This document shows positions 27,051-39,100 of a DNA stretch of 64,000 bases, in pieces. Numbering within the stretch: the first letter of the stretch is position 1; each line of letters begins with the position of its first letter. Source of the stretch: Numida meleagris (Eukaryota > Chordata > Aves > Galliformes > Numididae); assembly GCF_002078875.1 (NCBI RefSeq), contig NC_034409.1:67322450-67386449 (forward strand), read 5' to 3'. Both the position numbers and the translations under genes were made by a program. The notes beneath the pieces were generated by a model. The model was not told where the DNA came from. It ran no database searches and saw only the letters and a program-made list of their open reading frames with translations.

Positions 27051-27071
27051 TTTTTTTTTTTTTTTTTTTTT
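27051..27071 (-). repeat. T21 homopolymer (A-run on ETNK1 sense strand)
   Basis: Twenty-one T residues on the plus strand, within the putative 3'UTR. On the transcript this would be a genomic A21, a likely internal oligo-dT priming site that could mimic a 3' end in cDNA data. Confidence 0.85.
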
Positions 27072-28206
27072 AATAACAGTTGAAAGTTACTACCACCAAA
27101 GGTAGGAAACCCTTATTCCCCCCCCAACCTACTCTGCATTTTATGGGACTGTATGTAACGGTTTTTACTGTTTCTTTTCTGTGGTCTCCTTCACCTTGTG
27201 TTTTGCATGGATCTCTACTATGTGGAAAAAAAAAATACTACAACATGAAAAAAATGCAACTGCAATATCACACAACATAAGGCTGGTGCAGTACCTGAAG
27301 TTATTTCATCATTTATTTTTAACGTTCATTAGATTTTCAAGTAATGTGCTTTCTAAATGTTCACATGGCTTAACCAGCACCAGGATTTCCCAAGGTCCAT
27401 AAGCATCATGTATTTTGGGGGGGTGTTAATTAAAATTCTATACAACAGGGAACCCGAGACAAAAGCTCTAAAATTTTCCAGAAGGCTACAGAAGCAACTA
27501 GTGTAGAATTCTGTGTTCATCTGGTAAAGCCTGGCCACTTGTTCTAAGGTCAGACTACTCTCTGACTTCAGGCCCACGTTCAGTCAGTTTTCTGGCATTT
27601 AGCAAGAATGACAAAACCCATTATTAAACCACCTAGTGCAGAACATCATCTATATTGTTAAATAAATGAAAAGGCCCAAAATACACCTGAAGGGTTGCAA
27701 ATTGACTGTGCCCAGATTTTACCATATAGGTAATTTTTTTTACAATGTCTCCTCCCTCTCTGGGCCCCTGATTTGGCTAGTTTCTAGTTACAGCAACTTA
27801 AACTGTACAGATAGATCACTTGGAAAAGACACTTTAAAAAGTCAGCCAATGCTTTTTGCAGGGTCTCCCCACATCACTTAAAGCACCTCCATACAACTGG
27901 CACATGCAAACAATTTGCATGTTTTCCTTTCCACTCCAGAGGTATAAAGGCCACAAAAGTTGCTTTCTTCTGACATACCCCACCGAAATTTGGATCGTTT
28001 CTCACTGCCATGAGTTCCTTTAAGTTATGTGGTTGGCTAACAGAAGACCTATATTGTACAAGACCAAAGGTCACGGCTTTTCATCTCTTTTACATCTAAT
28101 GAAAACATTCAGCGTGTAGCCTACATGTTCACGTGCATCTGTGAACACGTATTTAAAAACACAAAAAGAAAAAACATTGATATTTATGAAGAACAGATAA
28201 CTAACT

Positions 28207-28227
28207 CAAAACAAAACAAAACAAAAC
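28207..28227. repeat. (CAAAA)4 pentanucleotide repeat
   Basis: Four CAAAA units plus a partial one, within the putative 3'UTR. A short AAT repeat lies near 28368. Confidence 0.8.
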
Positions 28228-31200
28228 AGATAGGATGAGGTCAACCTCTTCTACCAGCTACAGGGAGAATTACCCTGAGCAAGAAATTATATTACAGTGG
28301 GATATAGAAAAAAAGTTTTAATTAGAAAAGCAGTTACGTTAAGATTCCTTTTGGCAGGAGTTAAAAATAATAATAATAATTGTGTAAGCCTTCTCTAGCC
28401 AGCAAATGTTTTAAAATAAATTTGAACTTAACTTTGAAACAAACTTTACCCATTTGCTCTTGTCCTTAAACCATGCAACAGGCATATTCAAGAATTTCCT
28501 ACGCTGAAAGCTGAAGTTCTTTTCCATGTGGATTTCCTTTTACCTATATTTATTGAACCCAACCCACCTCCTGATGAACACTTCTATGACAAGCTCACTT
28601 CCCAGGACCCCCACTAACTTAAGTGTCAACACTGATAAGCATGTGTACCTTTCATCCAGTGCAGGTAGAGCTGACAACATATGACAACTGTATCAAGATC
28701 AATTTGTCAGATGGACGAGATTTGCACACCAGTGTTTTCCAGCAGAAACACAGCAGGGACAAGAACATACTAACAGCTTGAAGGACACCATGCAGTTCAA
28801 AATTGGTATTGAAAGGCAACAGTAATGAAAAATAGCTGGCCGTTTGGGGACAACTGTCTATGCTTCACGTCCAAGGTCAAAGGCCTCTTTAGCAAGGGAC
28901 TTTAACAAAAATAATTCTGATGAGGAGTCATATACTAATAAAGCAGAACACAATTTCAGTAAAAAAAAAATATGGATTAAGTGTGGAAAGGAAGCTTTTA
29001 TAATCGTATTTCCCCTAATGAACTAGAGTTTGGGGGTTGTGGAGGGAGAGCAGTGCACACAGGAAAAATACCTCCTCAATTAAGTCCCAAATAGTCTAAA
29101 GGATCTACCAATAATTCTAGTGTGAACGAAAATGACTGGTAGAACTTCTTGAGTGATCTGAGGGTGAGGGGGTTATTATAAGCATTTACAAGTTAGCAAC
29201 TAATCCTATTTTAAATCTATATCCACCAAAAACATTTAAATTCGGAGACTTCTATCACAACTAACTCAATTGCTGTCACGACAGGAGCGCACACTTAAGA
29301 GTACTTCAATTCAACATGCTTATGGTCTAGAAGTCACCAGCATTCAAGAATGTATAGGAAATTGTTTTAAATTTTAACAGCCTTCCCTATACCGCAGATA
29401 CTTACAGGTACCTCTGATATATCGTTTGCCCTATCAGAATAGACTTTCTCTTCATTTTAGCACTGTACGAATAACTTCTTTTCCCAGAATCATTCCCAAG
29501 AGCAAGATGTTAGAAAAGCTAGCAGGGAAAAAAGACACTGGGTGTCCAAGGCTATAAATGGATACCTGAACATAACTACTATGCTTTGTTACAGATAAAT
29601 TTAACAAAAGAAGTCAGCACACAGAGTTAGATTTCTTCTTTACATCAAAATTTCTACAAAATAGGAGAGAATACAATGCAGTACACAAGTCCATAAAAGC
29701 AAGGTACAGTACAATTCACACTAATTTACAAATGGTTATTTACACTGTTTTATATACATATACAGTCAGATCTGGTTAATACAAATTTGGTAATTACTTT
29801 TAAAATGCAAATCAAGACGTATAAATGAATTTAAAATTATATAAGAAGAGATCAGTTACTCCTGTAATGCTTCAACAACTTAAAAAATTAAGCACTGATT
29901 AGCCAGATCTGACTGCAGAAACGAGAAGAAAAAATTCACACTATTCTGCTTTACAAAAGCAACCAGGCCACTATGGTCTATTGACTTGATGCTATTTATG
30001 CAAGAATGCCATTATTAATAATCCTCTTTATATTTACATTATAGGTTTAACTACAGTAAGAATTATTAATTTTGGCATTTATGCCCTTAGCTTAACATAA
30101 AGGCAACAGAGTATCTTCTTGGCAAGTCACAGTCAAAACTACTACAGGATGTTTCTAGAGCTCAGTCTTTTTTGCCCTCCTTCAAATATCTTAAAGTTGC
30201 TATTAAGAGACTGAGAGAAACTAATCAGAACAAGTACACATTCTCTAGTTTGGTGCTTTAGTACCTAACTTACATTCAGAATGTCCTGTATTCACAGTTT
30301 CAAGCTACCTTAACATTTGCAATGCTATTGAAAAAACTACTGCTTCAAATTTAATACATCTGTAGATATTCTTATTTGCAACAGAATATCTGAGTGCTAC
30401 TGGCTAAACGTGATATGGTACAAGCATCAAGGTAACTGGCATTTCATTTTAGAAAAGTTTACAGTATTTTCTCAGAACTTTTTATCAGGAATTGTTTTAA
30501 TCTGTACTTGTCTTGAAAGAAAGCTGATGCAAAGCAGTATTTAAGTGTGTAAAATGAACTTCAACATGCAAAACGAAAGCCTCTATCAGTACTGCAAAGT
30601 TGACCACTATAACCTGTGATAATCCTTGTGCTTCTTCAAAGTGGCTCAGAAAAAGCTTGCAGTATTTACTATCTGCTTGAAAGTGCTTTTATGGGAGATT
30701 CAGTGGAAATTAACTCCATAAGAATGAGATTGAGCTGCATTCACAAAGAGCTTTGGTTCTGCAGAAGCGAGTTTCCAAGTTTCCACTCCTACAGTTATTG
30801 CTACTTGAACTATATAAACAAAATACTACTGAAAAAAAAGTTACACTAACTCCAAACTTAAATAGAACTGGTACTTGAAAAGGGAATGTGGGTTGCAAGC
30901 TGTTGGGAAAGTTAGACAGGCTCTGTCAAGTGCTGGATTTCCCAAGACAAACTGAATTTCACAGCCTCTTACACATATTTTAAAAACAAAGCAACACTGC
31001 CAGAAATAAAGACACCATTTGAAGAAAATAAACAAAACATCAAGTTCTAAAATCTTTATCAACCTTACTTTCAAAGAGTTCATGCCGTACTTGAAGGGAC
31101 TACGAAGACAGCAGGCTATTACTCAATACATGTCAATCATGCCCACAGGGGGAAAGTACAGAAAACAAGAGTCTTCAGTGCTTTCATGAGCTCTAGCAAC

Positions 31201-31572
31201 ATCCTCTATATCTGCTACAAAAGAAAATATAAATGTCAATTTTAGCTATTCATTTCTATTTAACTACCAAGATAGTTTGTCCAGTATATTAGCCTCCAGC
31301 TAGCAAATGCTAACTTCAAGTTACAGGAAAAAAAAAAGCCCAGTTTTCCCATTGCATTACAGTTAAGGTTTTGACTAAATAATTTAAAAAAAAAAAATAA
31401 CTTTCAGAGATGAATATAAACAAGAGGGAAAAACCCAACCCCTGCTTCTGTTAAAAAAAAAAAATGCCATTCAAAATGGTTGTTCAAGGTGAAAATTATT
31501 CATTCACATCAACCTTCTTTGTCTTGAAAGAATCAAAAAAGCTTTAAAGCAAATGTGTATGTGTATGTTATA

Positions 31573-31599
31573 TACACATATACACACACACACACACAC
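31573..31599. repeat. CA/TA microsatellite in putative 3'UTR
   Basis: ACACATATACAC leads into an uninterrupted CA run. On the ETNK1 sense strand this is a TG/TA repeat preceding TATACACATACAC-type sequence. Confidence 0.85.
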
Positions 31600-31816
31600 C
31601 GGTATGTCGCAAAGCAATTTAGAATAAATATCTTTGCTGGAGTCTCTACCAGAAGCTCCCCATAATATTTACTCTTCAGTTAAGTTTGTGATTGCATGTG
31701 TGTATCCACACACAGACTTTGTACACGTGGGCACTTAAGTGACCAAAGTGCAAAGTTTTTCAGAGTATACCCAAGAGCTGAGTATATGCCTGCCCAACTC
31801 CAAATTGCTTGTTGGT

Positions 31817-31822
31817 TTTATT
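31817..31822 (-). terminator. Possible proximal ETNK1 polyadenylation signal
   Basis: AATAAA on the minus strand about 1.3 kb after the stop codon. The downstream sequence is only modestly GT-rich, so use is uncertain. Confidence 0.2.
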
Positions 31823-33118
31823 TTTTGTTGTTTCTCCTACCTCTTCTAAAAGAGTTTTAAAGCCTCTTTTCCACTTAAACTTACATATGGTTTTCTTAAG
31901 TAAACATTTTCTTTTCAGTTCACATTTTGTAATCCAGACCATTCTTGGTATGATAGCTTTAAAAAGCTGTGTGTGACAATCAAAGTCCCATTGTTCAAGT
32001 CATACTTTTTCATGTTATCCTTTGAACTGGAGACTTTGAAAATTAATTTGACGGCACAGAAAAAAAACAGACTTACAGAATTTGCAACTACAGGATCAAG
32101 CATTTAAGACTAGAATCCAAGGTTAGATGATGACAAAGCAGAAGGAAAGACAATATACAATATAACAAACTGTAAACCTAAGTGTCTTGCTCCCCAGTGC
32201 AACAGGATCTCTGTTCACTAATTTGCAGTTCAATAGTCCATTCCATCAGATACTGCTGAAGCACACCAGAGACCAGAATAGTGTTGAAATTTTGAATCAA
32301 GTTTCAAAAAGTAATACAAATTTTGGAACAGTGGTCTTTTGTTTAAGAAGTACGCTTAACAAACAAGCAGCTTTCCCACAGAAGTTAGAGATGGTACACT
32401 TCCCATCGAACACTGTGATGGTACGGAGTCTAAAAGAATTTGACGGCTACAGAACTTTCACATTTCTACAGCTTAATACACAGAAAGGAAAGTCAAAACG
32501 TTATTTATCATTTTAGCAAGAAGGCTGATTCTTAGACAGAAGATAAGTACCATAATGTGGACAGCTACCTTTTTCGCTATAGAATTAAAAAAAATAAAAA
32601 AGATCATCCTAACCTTTTCCCCTAGGTTACTACATACCTGTGACCAGTATCTCACATTTTGCCTGTATAGATCTAAAAGGTTGATATCTGCTGACTGTGT
32701 AGATCTCTAATATAAGTTAACACAGCTCAATAAAACAAGTTGTTAAACAAATCCTTTGGAACAACTTCACCGTCTGCACCCAACTTTTACAAAAACTGAC
32801 GAAAGCAGCAATGGAATCATGTTAAACTTAAAATAAATAATTCACATACAACATGTTAAATTACAAAAAAGGATTAAATTGCCATTTCTACAACTTTTAG
32901 ATTTAGCAAGTTTCTAATCCATTTTATATCAACAGCAGTACGTATGCTCTTCATATTAAATTTAACATTGAAGGACTGTTTAGAGGCATTATTTATAAAG
33001 CAAGAACCACCAAGTGAGCATTACAGAACTTCAACAAATGTTTAGCTTTTTTTCCAGTATCCATTCTCAGAAAAGATTCAGGGGTTGTCAATCCACTTGG
33101 TAAGTTTGCTCCTCTTCT

Positions 33119-33191
33119 TTACTCTGGGAGAGTTAACATCATGACCTCCAGCTTCATTTTGAAATACTGGTTAAAACGAACAATTGCATAC
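33119..33191 (-). CDS. ETNK1: ETNK1 terminal coding exon 8
   Basis: The last coding segment finishes codon 340 and encodes [23 protein letters not shown] and TAA (33121-33119). The acceptor is TTTGAATAG|GTATGC. The C-terminal tail after KMK is less conserved in the family than the FNQYFK segment. This exon probably continues into a long 3'UTR. Confidence 0.95.
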
Positions 33192-36100
33192 CTATTCAAA
33201 GGGAAAAAGACCTGAAGTTAAGAGCAGACAATTTCATAAAATGAAACATCCTAGGGCTAATCAGAAGTCCACCTATCCCAGAAGCCTGTTTCAAATACTA
33301 ACCTATAGCAGCTACCAAAGGAGGAAGAATAGAACCACCATATTATGGTAGTCCTCAACAACACCACTTCACCACTCCTCCCAGCTTGCTAGAGTTTGCA
33401 AAACAAATGCTGTTTTGAGTGTATCAGAGGTGGCATTTTCATGCTTAAAGTTCTTAATAAAGGGTCCTACAATTGACAGCTACAATTCCCCCACACAAAA
33501 AAAAAAAAAGAAAAAAGAAATATCTTGTTCATTTGAAGAATGTTATTTTTCTAAACCACATCATTTTTGGGTTTTCTCACTTGTGCTTTTACTTGCTTTT
33601 TTCGCCATCTAGCGGTTACTTATAAGTACTTCTCCTTTGGAATAACTAGTCACAAAGCCACAGAAGAAACTCACATTGGTATCATTTACAAAACAGCACA
33701 ACTAAACCTATTAAACTGGCTTAGTCATTAACAGAAAAAAAATATTCTAAACTGAAGCAGAAACTCATGCCAAGTGAAACGATGGATTTTATCACTTCTC
33801 CCAGTCCCCAACAAAAGACAGATATATTCTTCTGCTTGCTGTGATGAAAGACTATTAAAAAATAAAAATGCCAAAGACATCTACCTGAAACAGAACCATC
33901 AGTCAGTGTTCAGTAGACAGAACTTAATGTTCATTGGCATTATAGAGGCTCTTTTCAAGAAGTGAGGAATTTCTAAGATCAACATTGTGTGCAGTAAGTT
34001 TTATACAAGAGACCCATTTCTTAACTTTTGCAGTTCGGGATGTACATCTTTGTTGCTTCAAGAAACACCTTTAATGCTTAAAAGCATTTACTCCTCTAGT
34101 TAAGTGCCTTGCCTTGCTATGTGCTATGTATTTTAGCCCAAAGGCACATATTAAGTTAGAAAGTTTTCAGGAGGAAGGAAAAAAAGACCATAAAAGCTGT
34201 CTACGTTTATTTTCACTTCAAAAGTTACAGGACAATCACACAGATCAGACACCTCAGACCTCACAGTTTATGATATCTGGGACACTTAACCAGATGGCCC
34301 CAAAATTCCCTTCCAATCTCAATTATTGTATGATTACATGAAGCAAGCATACTTACCCTAGAAAATCAAAGTCAATGGTGGAATATTTGGCTTGAATTAG
34401 AGCCCACAATCCCCAAAAGAAGTGGGAAGCCTAAAGGAAAAAAAATTAGGAAACATTAGCATTGTATAAAAGCATATGTAAGTGTATTCTTACATAATAG
34501 AATCATCTACAAGAGAACTCCCCAAATCCATCTTTGTAAACTCGCTTTGTATCTCTTCATCAAAGAGACTGGTAAACAAGTATTATGAAACTAATTACTA
34601 GCAGAGTAAATCCACTGGCCTCTAGACACACTATACTTGTTACTTTTCTTGGGGAAAAAGAAACAATGTTGCATTTGTGAAAGAGTTCACCTATTAAGTA
34701 AATTGTTGTGTAATTATATACATCACGTTAAGAAAACAGAAATAGAACTGCTACTACTGTTACTTATTAAACAACTTACTGTTAATATCCTGCTAAGGAT
34801 TAATGATATTCAACTCTAACACATATAGAGAATTCCATTTGAACCTTTGATTACACCCTTAGGTTGTTATAAACTGCAACTCGCTTTCACCACTGATTTG
34901 GACAAAAACATGATCTGTAGCTACAGAAGAGAATCTCCTCAGCATTTACACGTTTGTAATCTATTTCAACCATAACTGCTTTACTAGTCTAGATGAACAG
35001 CCTGAAGGCCTACGTTCAATTTCTGATTGAAATTATGGATTGAAACTATTATGATGTGACTGCTAACGAACTTTCAAACAAATATACGCAATGGACATGA
35101 GCCTGATAATTGAAGACATTTCTGGACCGCTCAGGTTACATACAATACACTTTCAACTTCTATTCAGTTAGTAATTGCTTATAGTAAATTGCTTCCTGGA
35201 GCTTGCATCTAACACTTTACCAGAAGTATAGAAGACAGTTTCATGCATGTATGCCTGAAAACACCTTAAAACAGCAACCATTATATGCAAGCACAAAACT
35301 TTCCTCTAGCGACTCTAAGCTTTGATAACTTTACCTGACGGTGAACAGTTTGGAGCTTTATGTCAGCATCCATTAATTTTTCCCATAGCCCACATTAACT
35401 GACACCTACTTGCATTCGGCACTATTTGTGCATCATGTGTGGTCTTAAGGCACATCTTAAGCTGTTCTCTGAATAGAACACTATCCTCCCTTAAAGATTA
35501 GTATGACCATGGTTTAGAATTGACAAAAATAATGCTATATATATTTGACATCAGACCACCAGCCAACACAACTGCAAATCTAAGTTTCCTAAATGAAAGA
35601 GACAACTGAATTCAGTGTTAATAGAAGATTATACAGATTTTAACAGAACAACAACAAACTAGTATTTTCTAAGGGCTTGTTTAATAATCATCTTCCTAGA
35701 GTAGGACCCGTATTTCTTCACTGTTACCACTAGCTTTTTGCCAGAAAACTGAAGGTGTTACAGTATAAAGGTGTGCTTGAATTAGTCAGAAAGAAAAATA
35801 AAATAAGATCAAACTGGCATTTTAGCCTTAGTCAGCCTAAGAATAGTTTAGCATGTTTTACTTTAGGAGAAAGCAAAATGAAGTGAAGCCTGAGTGAGAA
35901 GGCAGACTGACAGCAGACAGGAGATAGTTCATGACACATGAGATACAAGAGGAGCAGGGGAACAGACTCACAGTCAGCCCTCAGAAAACCTTCTGCGATC
36001 CTTAAGACTACACGTGCATTTTGCTATAGTTTAAATCACATGGCTTTCCAGAACACTGACGGCAAGGAAAGAGTTATGGTAATACTGAAAGATTCTAAAA

Positions 36101-39100
36101 AGAGGTTCAATCACTTTTTTTTAATAAGTCAAAAGTTTCCTAGTTTTACTCTAACAAAAAATTATCTTACTTTGAAAAAAAAACTTTTAAAATCAGAAGA
36201 TGTATGTGAGTTTATGGAGTTCTACCTTGTTTTTCTGTTGTCTGACAAGGAGTTCAGCATAGACCCACCATAAACTCTTTCCAACACAGGGACTTGCCAG
36301 CTAGCAGCTATACTTGCTAAAAAGCTCATCATCTTCTCTGAATACTCACTGCCTCTTTTGCATGGAGTCAACACACAACATGACAAAAGCTTCTACAGAA
36401 CATGCTAAGAAGTTTTTCTTTACATAACACAGCACCCAGGTTAAGAAATTGACAATTACATTTGCCCACAGACAAAAAATACAGCATTTAACATATTCAT
36501 ATCCACAGATTATTTACCAGTGCAAACTGATTGACTTGAACATATAGAACTTCAACTTCCTTTTCACTGACTTCTGTGCCAAATCCTTTATATTCTTTGT
36601 AGGCCTCAAGGTAAGATCTCAGCCATTGTTCCTGTAATTTTCTGTTGGGATAAAGGCTGTAGTCTACTTCATTTACTCCTGTGGGGGGGAAAAAAAAAAG
36701 ATCTGAATCCTAGGGTATCTAAAAAGACCACTAGAACCACAGTACTGAACCGCTTCTTCCCCTCTTACCCCCAAACATAAACACAGAGATTGATGTAGAA
36801 AAACATAATTACTTTTACTTTGATATGATCTTATCAGATCAGTTACTTGTTGGCAAGAATTTCTCAGACAAGAATTACACAGCATTCAAAATAGAAAGAT
36901 TTATGGTGTTTTCAGCCACATACACACTCAATTTGTTTTGAAATGCAACAAGTTTATCTTTAACAGAAATCTCAGGAAAAAAAAAAACTGCATTACAAAG
37001 CAGAACCCCTCCTGCACATCAAACAGGGACTCATTTGCAACATTATCCAAAGCTGAATCCAGAAACATACACACTGTCAGCTCAAATTTCTGAGACTAAA
37101 ACTTAAGGGTAGTCTACTCCTCCCCTCCATAGGGGGAATTACAAGTCTTATCTCCATAACTATTCTCTTCTGCCATACCTTTCTTCTTAGCATGTAGCTC
37201 CAAGTTTGTTTATACTAGAGATTCTCAACAGTAGGCCTCACAAAGTCTATCAGGAGTCCCAAGATTTAGATCACAGCTGACACGCATTGGCTATCAACTC
37301 CCAGAAGATGTGGAAAATTTTATTAATCCTGCTTCACGGGCAAAGACTGCTTTACGTTTAGAAAGTCATTCTTAGCCACACCACCTCCTCCTTTGAAAAA
37401 ACACTCTTGGTCTCCTTTCCTCTGTTTCACCTTCCAGAAGACTAAAACAGTATGTATGTGCAGTAAACTAAATATGAAACATACTATTCCTGAGAAAGAA
37501 AGCACATTTGCAATCAGTAGTACGATGCGTAAGCAACAGAACCACTCTATTCTGGAAGCACTGGATTTGAAATATAACACACAGAAAGTACTAAGGGAAT
37601 GTCAGACCTACTGTACAAGTGCATCAGGAAAGAGGTTACAGTACACAGCTCTCTTGCACAAGGTAAGTAGCTTCACCTCAGCAGATTACATACCACAAAT
37701 CTATACAATTTCATATGGCCAAATGGTTGTGGCCATGCATGCTACTAACTGCTGTGTCCATGACAATGACATTTTCATATCTAATTCTCCCTTAGTCCTA
37801 TTTTACGATCACTGCAATCTCCTAGCACTTAAATTCTTTCCCACATCTGATCCTCAAATGTAGCCTTTAAAAAATTACATTTGTATTGGATGGGTAAATA
37901 ATGCAAAGGTGAAGCACAGCTGCTCTTCAGTGGAGAAAAAATTACTTGTGTAGAGTCTTCTTACTGTACCTAGCTCCTTGAAGATGTACTTCGACTCTTA
38001 AAAGTTTCAGATGAAATCAATCGAAAGCTTTCAAGTGTATTTTGTGAAGAATTTGTTTCCTAAATACTTACATTTTAAAATTGTCAGCGTATACTTGATT
38101 AAGTTATCTGAACTTGAGATTTGAAAAGCAATGACAGGCACATAAATAAAGGCTTCTACTGTCACCACACTGTACTTTCCACCTATATTAATAATTGTGT
38201 ACATTTTCCCTATTACTCCGTCTTCTAAAATAACACTGCATAAACACAAGGTTATTTCTCTCTTACGGAGTACAGGGAAGGGGCATTCACCAAAAGAAAC
38301 TCAGGTAGCTAATGAATTAATCTATCCACAACTCAATGCTAAAATCTGACACTTTTTCCAACCATACATTCTTAGCCTCTACTTCTTTTAGCACATAACT
38401 CAAGGGCAAATACTTAGCAAACACACAAAACCACCGAAAAAAATGTAAAGTCTGCCATTTATAACTTTGTAATCACACAGCATATTCTAGGTATTAAATA
38501 ACTACTTATGCTGTTGCAGATACATCCATGGTATTTCATTATAGTGTGCTGAGTCTCTGCTGTGTGATTTCACAGAACAACTGTGAAACCTGAGTGTTTT
38601 GTATTATCCTAACCTGTAAAACTTAAGAGATTATCTGTTCTTCTCTGAGCTAGCAGAGTTGTAAAGGAAGGACATAACTGGCCGGCAAGTAGAGGCATTA
38701 ACACATTTTGATACCATTAGATTAACAGCTACATGCACGTATCTAGATATACAAAGAAAAACAGAACGTGGTACAAGAATGAGAATTCAAAGGTTTTTTG
38801 TGTCCACTTTACCTTTACCTCAAAAATCTAATTTTTACCTGCAAATTCATTGAAGTGATTGCCAATGTCATAAGCCAGGTAGTTGTATCCAGAGTACTCA
38901 TAGTCTATGAACTGCACATCACCTATGTGAGACAAGAGCAGCAACATCAGAGTCCACATCAAATGAAATCATGGCCCTAATCCTTTGGTGTCCTTTGAAG
39001 TTTTAGGGAAACAAACAAACAAAAAAGCACATCTCTATCTTACTTGTACCCAGCTGCGTGCACTCAGATTTTATAGGGCAAGACTGATATTTGTGGTATG

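Larger units (their letters stand above)
26435..33118 (-). other. ETNK1: Putative ETNK1 3' untranslated region
   Basis: Between the ETNK1 stop codon and an AATAAA signal about 6.7 kb downstream there is AT-rich sequence with no CR1 or mariner fragment that I can see. That contrasts with the DNA on either side and fits transcribed UTR. Stretches such as about 29.64-29.77 kb look UTR-like (TGTAAATAA, TTGTACTGTACC in sense direction). Possible alternative AATAAA signals on the minus strand are at 31817-31822, 28549-28554 and 27312-27317, so shorter transcripts are possible. The extent is inferred, not shown. Confidence 0.4.
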
